From positions 1 through 9,188 of the forward strand of contig SLJS01000051.1 of assembly GCA_007135015.1 (NCBI GenBank): a DNA stretch of 9,188 nt, given 5' to 3'. Source of the DNA: Alcanivorax sp. (GTDB lineage Bacteria > Pseudomonadota > Gammaproteobacteria > Pseudomonadales > Alcanivoracaceae). How positions within the stretch are numbered: the first letter of the stretch is position 1; every line of letters begins with the position of its first letter. The notes under the pieces were generated by a model. That model was not told the origin of the DNA. It searched no databases and was given only the letters and a program-made list of their open reading frames with translations. Shown one piece after another: positions 1-5,815 of this stretch. Both the position numbers and the translations under genes were made by a program.

Positions 1-639
1 CTGGACGGCTGGGAGTTCGCTGTCGAGGCCTGGATCCACGACGGCAAGATCCGTTTCCTGAATATTTCGGAATACGTAACCCTCGGTTACTCGGTATTCG
101 TTCCGGCCACGCCGGAGCTGGAAAGCTGGCGGCCGCTGATCGAGAAGGAAATCGAGAAGCTCATCAAGACCTTTGATATCAAGTTCGGATTCATTCATCC
201 GGAATACTTCGTAACCAGCGACGGCACCATGTACTTCGGTGAAGTGGCCTATCGTCCACCGGGTTTCAAGGTGTTCGAGCTTCTGGAACGCAGCTACGGC
301 TTCAACGCCTACCAGGCCATGGTGCTGGCCTTTGATCCCAAGACCACCGAGGAGGAAATCGCGGAGTTCTTCCCCAGGGAAGTGGTGGATGCGAAGGGCT
401 ATGCAGGCTGCTTCGGCGTGTACCCACGCCGGCGCGTGGTCAGCCGGCTGGAGATTCCGGAGGAAACCGAGAATCACGAGTACTTTGAGTACCACGAACT
501 GACCGAACCACAGGAAGAAATGGTGACCAAGCGCTCGGCATTCGGCACCCACTGGGGGCTGGTCTACTTCTTTGGCGACGATCCGCACCGTCTGCGGGAT
601 CTTCTCAAACACCAGGAAGATCTGGACTTCTACGTGTAG
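1..639 (+). CDS. ATP-grasp domain ligase, C-terminal part (5'-truncated by window edge)
   Basis: The reading frame is open from the first base of the window, so 212 C-terminal residues are visible and the N-terminus with most of the nucleotide-binding region lies outside. The start of the fragment (WEFAVEAWIHDGK, residues 4-16) resembles the ATP-grasp strand usually written GxE(Y/F)xVE. Residues 66-88 (HPEYFV, then GEVAYRPPG) resemble the metal-binding end of the fold, where E68 and E81 would be the acidic Mg-ATP ligands and R85 the following Arg. The usual E-x-N-x-R motif is here E-V-A-Y-R, a variant I associate with peptide or amino-acid ligase-like ATP-grasp proteins. Such enzymes join a carboxylate to an amine or thiol through an acyl-phosphate. 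The substrate cannot be told from this fragment. The acidic C-terminal region (about residues 120-212) has no motif I recognise. The gene converges on the large uncharacterised gene at 836-2848. Confidence 0.8.
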   Translation: MDGWEFAVEAWIHDGKIRFLNISEYVTLGYSVFVPATPELESWRPLIEKEIEKLIKTFDIKFGFIHPEYFVTSDGTMYFGEVAYRPPGFKVFELLERSYGFNAYQAMVLAFDPKTTEEEIAEFFPREVVDAKGYAGCFGVYPRRRVVSRLEIPEETENHEYFEYHELTEPQEEMVTKRSAFGTHWGLVYFFGDDPHRLRDLLKHQEDLDFYV

Positions 640-690
640 CCCGAATGAAGGCCCAGGGCCGTAATCCGGGGGAAGGGGTTCCAGAACAGC

Positions 691-725
691 CATGGGCGGG
701 CCATCCCCGGGGTGGCCCTCCCATG
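691..725. terminator. Hairpin between two convergent genes, possible bidirectional terminator
   Basis: A 13-bp stem with a single mismatch is formed by CATGGGCGGGCCA (691-703) and TGGCCCTCCCATG (713-725) around a 9-nt loop that is itself CCCC/GGGG. It lies in the 196-bp gap between two genes that end toward each other, where a shared terminator is expected. No T-run follows on either strand, so it is not a textbook Rho-independent terminator. The remainder of the gap (640-835) contains no credible gene. Confidence 0.4.
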
Positions 726-835
726 ATGCCGGCGAATCCGTGCGTGGTCGTTCCATCGCCTTTGACCACACAGCATGCAGCGGGGCATATGACTTATCCA
801 GGCCCCTCGGCAGCTACCGCCCGCCTTCGCCGACT

Positions 836-2848
836 CTACTGACCCGGTGCGGAGTCGAGTACCTGGCGTTTCGCACCCCAGCTGCTGCGCACCATCGCCA
901 TGACCCGTTCCACTGCCTCGTCAGGCACTTGCGCATCCTCCGCCTCTTCCCGGGGGTCGTAATGGAAGATATACAGGCGGGACACGAACTGCTCGAAGGG
1001 CAATGAGGATTCTCCGTACCGCTCGCCAGAACCTTCCGTGGAAACCATCACACCCTGCCCCCAGTCCTGGGTGCTGTCGTTGTTCGGATTGAAGAAATAG
1101 ACCCGCACCTGCCCCTCCGGGTCCATGGTGACCCGCTCGACGGAAATCGCATGCCAGCCTACGAAGGCGCCCGAAGCGTCGGTAACGGCAATGCCGGCAG
1201 GCTGGGGGTGAATTACCGGGTTATTGCCGTTGTACAGGGGGTGGTAACAGGCATGAAAGCGGCGAATGAACCGTTCCATGTCCACCAGGGCCCCGGTGGG
1301 CACATCCACGGCAATGGCAAAACCGCGGCCTACCCACCAGCCGTGGAACTCGGGATTGATCCACCGATGGGGATCATCGTTGCGAGCCACACACATCCGG
1401 CCCATTTCCATGTAGATGGCGTCCAGATGCGGCACTGTCACCGCCGATACCGGCTCCACGTCATGATAGGACTTGAGCGCTCCCGCATCGAAAAGTGCCG
1501 CCGAGGAGAGCCGATGGCCCTCGAAGTGATTGATCACATCATTGTCCCGGGCCGCCCAGGCAACCACCTGCAGCAGATAGTCCGGGTCATTGGTGGACCA
1601 CATGGACAGGGCCCTGGCGGCCTGGCAGGTGGGGTTGTCCCCCTGACCTATGCCCCGGGGCTGGCCGAGCACATTGAGCACTCCGGCAAGAAGCCGCGTA
1701 CGGGGAGACGGGCGCGTGCCGGAGCCACCGCCGAGAAACGCTTCCGCCTGCGGACAGAGTTTCAGATGCACCTGCCGCCAGAGCGCCGGAGCCACCGGCC
1801 CATGGTATAGCACGCCCCGCTCGAGCAGTTCCGCCAGGCCGTACACCGCCTGGGCCGTTTCCGGCCAGACAGCCTGGCGAATCAGTTCGTGGACCAGCTC
1901 CGTGTAGCAGGACAGCGCTTCGGCTCCCGTACTGCTGAGTCCCAGGGTCGCGGGCACCAGGTCGCTGGCGTATTCAAGCGCATGGCGCAGAAACACGGGA
2001 TGATAGGGCGAGACCAGGCCCGTGTCGTGCATGGACCGGCTGAAGCCCAGGGCCTCGTTGCGCAATGCCTGTTCGTCCATGCCGGAAAGGCGCTCCCGGT
2101 ACGGCTCCACACCCGGGTCCTCCTGGCAGCCTCGTGTGGGCCCGTACAGCGCGCTGATCAGCCGCTCCGCGCCACGCGCATTCACCGCCGGCACCTCATG
2201 TTCGCCGCTGTGCAGATAGACGGCGACGTTGGTGATCATCTCCGTGACGTCGCTCACATCTATGGGGCGCTGCGCAAGCATCCGCCAGATTTCGTTGATA
2301 AGCTCCTCGAGCACCTCCCCCAGGCCCACCATAGTGGCCACGAAACGCTGGTGCCGTTGCACCAGCTCCGCAGCACGTCCAGGCCGGAGACGCTCTGACT
2401 CGTGAAGCCGACCGCCAAAGACCAGCCTCAGATTCAGCGCCAGTACCCGGGCAAGAAACTGCCGGGCCTCCTCCGGGGAAAGTTCCCCGGACTCGATTTC
2501 GCGATTCATGATTGCCGCGAACCGCAACTCACTGAGACACTCGAGAATCAGTGTGCCATCGCTGCTGAGCTTCAGGGTGGTGGCCGCCATTGCCGACTGC
2601 AGCGATCCCGGTTGCTCCCAGTCACTGCCGAGAAAGATCCCGGCCGCTTCCAGGTCGCCGATACGCGAATACAGGGCCTCGACCCCGCCCGGCACGGCAA
2701 GGAGGCGGCGGGCGATCTCGAGCACCTCGGTGCTGTGGGTGAACTTGGCGAAGGAACTCGTCTGCGCGAGACGCCGACAGGCATTGTCGAAGCGTCCAAG
2801 CAGGCGCTCCAGCAACGCTTGCTGCTCGTCGGCACTTTCGTTGGGCAT
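836..2848 (-). CDS. Uncharacterised 670-aa protein with putative papain-like cysteine peptidase C-terminal region
   Basis: I do not recognise a named family. Residues 1-390 are mostly helix-rich, Leu/Glu/Arg-rich and lack a signal peptide or membrane segment, so the protein is probably cytoplasmic. The C-terminal part has the hallmarks of a papain-type active site. Gln402-Gly-Asp-Asn-Pro-Thr-Cys408 precedes a helix (QAARALSMW), with the same Gln-to-Cys spacing as papain Gln19/Cys25. His566 sits in a strand (FVGWHAISV), and Asn587 follows in YFFNPNND. Between them lies a Trp/His/Arg-rich stretch (residues 494-550). Peptidase or transglutaminase-type chemistry is therefore inferred, not shown; a non-catalytic relative is possible. 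The start is supported by GGAG (plus-strand complement 2854-2857) five bases upstream of the ATG. It is convergent with the ATP-grasp gene and divergent from the zinc deacylase gene, so all three could be related in function, though not as one operon. Confidence 0.75.
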   Translation of the reverse strand: MPNESADEQQALLERLLGRFDNACRRLAQTSSFAKFTHSTEVLEIARRLLAVPGGVEALYSRIGDLEAAGIFLGSDWEQPGSLQSAMAATTLKLSSDGTLILECLSELRFAAIMNREIESGELSPEEARQFLARVLALNLRLVFGGRLHESERLRPGRAAELVQRHQRFVATMVGLGEVLEELINEIWRMLAQRPIDVSDVTEMITNVAVYLHSGEHEVPAVNARGAERLISALYGPTRGCQEDPGVEPYRERLSGMDEQALRNEALGFSRSMHDTGLVSPYHPVFLRHALEYASDLVPATLGLSSTGAEALSCYTELVHELIRQAVWPETAQAVYGLAELLERGVLYHGPVAPALWRQVHLKLCPQAEAFLGGGSGTRPSPRTRLLAGVLNVLGQPRGIGQGDNPTCQAARALSMWSTNDPDYLLQVVAWAARDNDVINHFEGHRLSSAALFDAGALKSYHDVEPVSAVTVPHLDAIYMEMGRMCVARNDDPHRWINPEFHGWWVGRGFAIAVDVPTGALVDMERFIRRFHACYHPLYNGNNPVIHPQPAGIAVTDASGAFVGWHAISVERVTMDPEGQVRVYFFNPNNDSTQDWGQGVMVSTEGSGERYGESSLPFEQFVSRLYIFHYDPREEAEDAQVPDEAVERVMAMVRSSWGAKRQVLDSAPGQ

Positions 2849-3132
2849 CGTTGCTCCGTTCTTCGGGGCCGGGCCCGGCGCTGAATATCAGCCGGCGAGC
2901 ATGAAATCTGTCCTGTCCGCCGGGCACCAAGACCCTGTTCCCTGCATACTGCCGCCCGGAGCGCGCCTTGTCCAATGATCCCGGCCCTTCCCGACCCGCC
3001 TGTCGACTTCCAGGCTTGCAGGATTCCCTTGATGAACGCGCGGACTCCATGCCTGCATTGCCCTGACCCTGTGGCACAGCGGCCTGGTATTGTCTAAAGT
3101 GAATGTCAATGTCCGGAAACAGGCGACCAGCG
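2849..3132. promoter_or_regulatory. Divergent intergenic region between the putative peptidase and deacylase genes
   Basis: This gap of about 284 bp must hold the promoters of both flanking genes. On the plus strand a weak sigma70-like pair is visible: CTGACC (3063-3068) and TATTGT (3088-3093), with a 19-bp spacer. It would start transcription near 3100 and favour translation from 3133. On the minus strand the best fit is TGGACA followed 17 bp later by CAGTAT, which is poor. Neither is convincing. No small gene or strong repeat is visible here. Confidence 0.25.
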
Positions 3133-4242
3133 ATGCCGGAGCAAGACAGGGTCATAGCGTTCTACGACGAACGGGTGCTTGCACATCGTCCCGACCCCGA
3201 TGCGCCTTTTCTTCCGGGACGCATGGACAAGCGCGTGCGCGAACTGCTGGCGGGACTGGCCGTACCCTGGAAATATCCGGAACATCCGGGGCGCCTGACA
3301 GCAATCATGGAAATGCTCGCCAGCGAACCTGTTTCCGGGCTCCGCATTGAAAGCGGTAAAGCGGCCACGCGCGAACAGCTCGGCCGTGTGCATACCACCT
3401 CCTATCTGGACGACATTTTCGCCCTGCGCGGCACGAACTCCTGGCTTGATGTGGACACCACCGCGGTTTCCGAAGGCAGTGTGGAAGCTGCCGAAGTAGC
3501 CGCCGGCACGGCCATAACCGCAGTCGAGGCGGTCGTGCACCAGCGGTGCGAAAGCAGTTTCGCGTTGATACGCCCGCCCGGGCACCATGCGGAACCGGCC
3601 CGCGCCCGAGGGTTCTGTCTTTTCAACAACGTGGCAGTGGCGGCCGCTCACGCCCAGGCCGTTCTCGGCTGCAACCGTGTGATGATCCTGGACTGGGATG
3701 CCCACCATGGCAACGGCACGCAGGACATCTTCTGGAGCGACCCGGATGTGCTTTTCTGTGATATCCACCGGGCTTCTCCCTTCTACCCGGGCTCCGGTCG
3801 CCTCGAGGATACAGGCGCCGGCCGAGGCGAGGGTACTACTGTGAATATCCCTGTACCGGCCGGAACCGGCGATATCGCCTATCTCAAGGCCCTGCGGGAG
3901 ATCGTTGAGCCCGCCGCGGAATGGTTCAAACCCGACCTGATCCTGGTATCCGCCGGCTTTGATGCGCACTGGTACGATCTTGCACTGAATGTCTCCCATG
4001 AAGGATTCGCGGCAATGACCGGCTTTCTTCAGCGTCTGGCACGCAGACACTGCGACGCCCGCCTGGCTTTCGTTCTCGAAGGTGGCTATAACCTTTCGTC
4101 CCTGTCGCAGGGTGTGCATTCGGTACTGAGGGTGCTGGCCGGAGAGGTGCCGCCGGAACCGGGGGTTTGCGGTGTAAAGGAGGTGGAGGAAGCGGTTGCT
4201 TTCCATCGTGACGCATTCATGCCGCCCGAAGAAGATTCCTGA
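3133..4242 (+). CDS. Zinc-dependent deacylase of the HDAC / acetylpolyamine amidohydrolase superfamily
   Basis: This encodes a metal-dependent amidohydrolase of the arginase-deacetylase fold that removes acyl groups from amines. Numbering from the first in-frame ATG at 3103, the motifs are RPPGHHAEPARARGFCLFNN (157-176, with catalytic His161/His162), LDWDAHHGNGTQ (196-207, zinc ligands Asp199 and His201), SAGFDAH (283-289, zinc ligand Asp287) and LEGGYN (325-330, with the transition-state Tyr329). The catalytic set is therefore complete, as in class II HDAC-like bacterial enzymes. The usual N-terminal HPERP-type motif appears as YPEHPGRL (58-65), preceded by an insertion of about 30 residues. 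I chose the third ATG (3133) because AGGCGA (3121-3126) lies six bases upstream of it. The ATGs at 3103 and 3109 lack a ribosome site and would add ten or eight residues. The substrate (acetylpolyamine, acetyl-lysine or another amide) cannot be decided. No signal peptide is seen. Confidence 0.93.
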   Translation: MPEQDRVIAFYDERVLAHRPDPDAPFLPGRMDKRVRELLAGLAVPWKYPEHPGRLTAIMEMLASEPVSGLRIESGKAATREQLGRVHTTSYLDDIFALRGTNSWLDVDTTAVSEGSVEAAEVAAGTAITAVEAVVHQRCESSFALIRPPGHHAEPARARGFCLFNNVAVAAAHAQAVLGCNRVMILDWDAHHGNGTQDIFWSDPDVLFCDIHRASPFYPGSGRLEDTGAGRGEGTTVNIPVPAGTGDIAYLKALREIVEPAAEWFKPDLILVSAGFDAHWYDLALNVSHEGFAAMTGFLQRLARRHCDARLAFVLEGGYNLSSLSQGVHSVLRVLAGEVPPEPGVCGVKEVEEAVAFHRDAFMPPEEDS

Positions 4243-4300
4243 ACCCGTCATCCCGGGCCACTGAAACCAGGACCACTCGAGCGCAGCGCCAGCGTGGAGA

Positions 4301-4324
4301 GGGGCAGGGCGTTCACCCTGCCCC
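4301..4324. terminator. GC-rich hairpin between convergent deacylase and TRL-like genes
   Basis: A perfect 9-bp stem is formed by GGGGCAGGG (4301-4309) and CCCTGCCCC (4316-4324) around a 6-nt loop. It lies between the deacylase stop (4242) and the end of the TRL-like gene on the other strand (4335). The position suits a bidirectional terminator, but neither side has a clear T-run. Confidence 0.5.
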
Positions 4325-4334
4325 CTAATGAAGC

Positions 4335-4649
4335 TTATTCGCCGTAGGCGATTGTGCAGAACTGGCCGTACAGGCCCAGCACGGTTGTGCTCTGATGATC
4401 GACAGTGGTTACCCGGGAAATGTCGCCATCGGCCTTGGCCGCTTCAATGGATGCGTTGCCCATGGCAAAAAGACCGAGAATGTTGTTCGCGCAGGAACGG
4501 CCCTGTTTGGCCGTTTCCGTACCTTCCCCGAAGTTCACTGGCCCCTGTACGCTGGTGAACAGAAGGCCCGGCGTCGGCGTGGCCACCGTGGCACAGCCGC
4601 TCAGCCAGAGGGCGGTTGCAAGTACTACAGCAAGTTGAACGAGTTTCAT
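4335..4649 (-). CDS. TRL-like family lipoprotein
   Basis: This is a small (104-aa) exported lipoprotein. Residues 1-19 are a lipoprotein signal peptide (MKLVQLAVVLATALWLSGC) with lipobox Leu16-Ser-Gly-Cys19. Ala at the next position is compatible with outer-membrane delivery. The mature part follows the pattern I know from TRL (tRNA-associated locus)-like proteins: GLLFTSVQGPV (28-38), a K-x-G-x-x-C segment (48-53), LGLFAMGNASIEAAK (58-72), GDISRVTTVDH (75-85) and a C-terminal LYGQFCTIAYGE (93-104). Two Cys besides the lipidated one (53 and 98) could form a disulfide. The function of the family is unknown to me. AGGAG (complement of 4656-4660) six bases upstream of the ATG is an excellent ribosome site. 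Despite the family name, no tRNA gene is seen nearby. Confidence 0.88.
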   Translation of the reverse strand: MKLVQLAVVLATALWLSGCATVATPTPGLLFTSVQGPVNFGEGTETAKQGRSCANNILGLFAMGNASIEAAKADGDISRVTTVDHQSTTVLGLYGQFCTIAYGE

Positions 4650-4682
4650 GATGCACTCCTTTTCCGTTGATTGTTCTTCTGC

Positions 4683-4724
4683 TACTGTCCCCCGGACAGT
4701 AACCCTCGGGACTCGTCCCGAGGG
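4683..4724. promoter_or_regulatory. Two tandem perfect inverted repeats upstream of the TRL-like gene
   Basis: The first inverted repeat is TACTGTCC-ccc-GGACAGTA (4683-4701, 8-bp arms). One base further is CCCTCGGGA-ctcg-TCCCGAGGG (4703-4724, 9-bp arms). Both are perfect. They lie 34-75 bp upstream of the TRL-like start codon. A possible minus-strand promoter (TTGCTC, 17-bp spacer, TAATTT, on the complement just above 4725) would place both in the mRNA leader. The first also reads well as a dimeric repressor operator. Neither has a T-run, so they do not look like terminators. Confidence 0.4.
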
Positions 4725-4864
4725 GAAATTACCCTACAGAACAGCTCGGAGCAACACCCTGCCGGGCGCGGTAGCGCCGGGAGGGCGGAAGGAAGAGCGC
4801 AAGACAAATGCGCAAGAGCGTCACGCCGCCTTGGCCACCTCCATCACTCCGTGGCACAGAAACC

Positions 4865-5815
4865 ATGTCCGTCTACACGCCCGTCACCCATCAACAGCTC
4901 CAGCAGTTTCTCGAACGCTATGACGTCGGGCGGCTTCTTGAGCATGCCGGCATCCGCGCCGGGGTCGAGAACACCAACTATTTCGTGACCACGGAGGGCG
5001 GAGAATGGGTGCTGACGCTGTTCGAAACATTACGGGCCGAGGAGCTACCCTGGTTTCTCAAGCTCATGGACCATCTGGCCCGAGAGGGCCTGCCCGTGCC
5101 GGCGCCACGAGCGGACCGGGAGGGCAATCTTCTGCAGCGGCTCAATGACCGCCCTGCCGCCCTGGTACAACGACTGCGCGGCCAAAGCCCGGACACACCT
5201 TCCGGGTCGCAGTGTGAGACTATCGGAGAAATGCTTGGGCGGCTCCACCTCGCCGCACAGGATTATCCCGGCGGGCATCAGCCAAACCCGCGGGGGCTCG
5301 CCTGGCAACAGGCCGCCGCCAAACGACTTTACCCGGTACTTGAACCGGCCCATTCACGTCTTCTTGACGAAGAACTCGCGCTTCGCCGCCAGCTGCGAAC
5401 CGATTCGCTTGCCCAGGGCATCATTCACGGAGATCTCTTCGTTGATAACGCGCTTTTCAAAGACAATCGTCTCACCGGAGTCATTGACTTCTATTACGCC
5501 TGCCACGAGGCACTGCTCTACGACCTGGCGGTAGCCGTCAATGACTGGTGCACGGATATGTCCGGCGAAGTAGATCCGGGGCTGCAAGCGGCCATCTTTC
5601 GCGGCTACCGGCGCCACCGCGAACCCGAGCCCGGAGAAGCGGCCTGCTGGAATTCAATGCTGCGGGCGGCCGCCCTGCGATTCTGGCTTTCACGCCTGCA
5701 CGACCATCACTTCCGACAGCGCAGCGAGATCGGCCCGGTCAAGGACCCCGAAGCCTTCCGGCGAATCCTGCTGCGCCGCCGCGAAAATCCCTGCCGGCTG
5801 CCCGACGCGAATTAG
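4865..5815 (+). CDS. thrB: Homoserine kinase (ThrB, aminoglycoside-phosphotransferase-like type)
   Basis: Homoserine kinase phosphorylates L-homoserine with ATP to O-phospho-L-homoserine, the step before threonine synthase in threonine biosynthesis. It acts in the cytoplasm. The protein belongs to the choline-kinase/aminoglycoside-phosphotransferase fold and not to the GHMP-kinase ThrB of enterics. It shows the characteristic N-terminus MSVYTPV, the N-lobe motif ENTNYFV (35-41) followed by WVLTLFE, the catalytic loop IIHGDLFVDNALF (186-198, with His188, Asp190 and Asn195) and the metal-binding GVIDFYYAC (205-213, with Asp208). The length of 316 residues matches the family. An upstream in-frame ATG at 4808 would add 19 Pro-rich residues not expected in the family, so I took 4865, although no strong ribosome site precedes it. 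The gene is divergent from the TRL-like gene and overlaps the end of the acyltransferase gene by four bases. No other thr genes are in view. Confidence 0.95.
   Translation: MSVYTPVTHQQLQQFLERYDVGRLLEHAGIRAGVENTNYFVTTEGGEWVLTLFETLRAEELPWFLKLMDHLAREGLPVPAPRADREGNLLQRLNDRPAALVQRLRGQSPDTPSGSQCETIGEMLGRLHLAAQDYPGGHQPNPRGLAWQQAAAKRLYPVLEPAHSRLLDEELALRRQLRTDSLAQGIIHGDLFVDNALFKDNRLTGVIDFYYACHEALLYDLAVAVNDWCTDMSGEVDPGLQAAIFRGYRRHREPEPGEAACWNSMLRAAALRFWLSRLHDHHFRQRSEIGPVKDPEAFRRILLRRRENPCRLPDAN

Noticed and set aside
645..842. 65-codon plus-strand ORF after the ATP-grasp gene
   Set aside because: It is Pro/Gly/Ala-rich, spans the hairpin, has no ribosome site and runs into the end of the convergent gene.
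1151..2884. Several plus-strand ORFs (1151-1810, 1889-2398, 2402-2884) over the large minus-strand gene
   Set aside because: They are fragmented, lack ribosome sites and motifs, and lie opposite one continuous 670-codon frame with a good ribosome site.
3072..3090. TGGCAC as the -24 element of a sigma54 promoter upstream of the deacylase
   Set aside because: The -12 TTGC element is not present at the required spacing; CCTGG occupies that place.
3272..3300. AATATCCGG-like bases inside the deacylase gene, similar to the palindrome at 9024-9051
   Set aside because: Only a short half-site match within conserved coding sequence (encoding KYPEHPG); best explained by chance.
3106..4251. Minus-strand ORF of 381 codons lying entirely over the deacylase gene
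   Set aside because: It mirrors the deacylase frame, shows no family motifs, and long antisense frames are normal in GC-rich genes. The plus strand carries the complete HDAC motif set.
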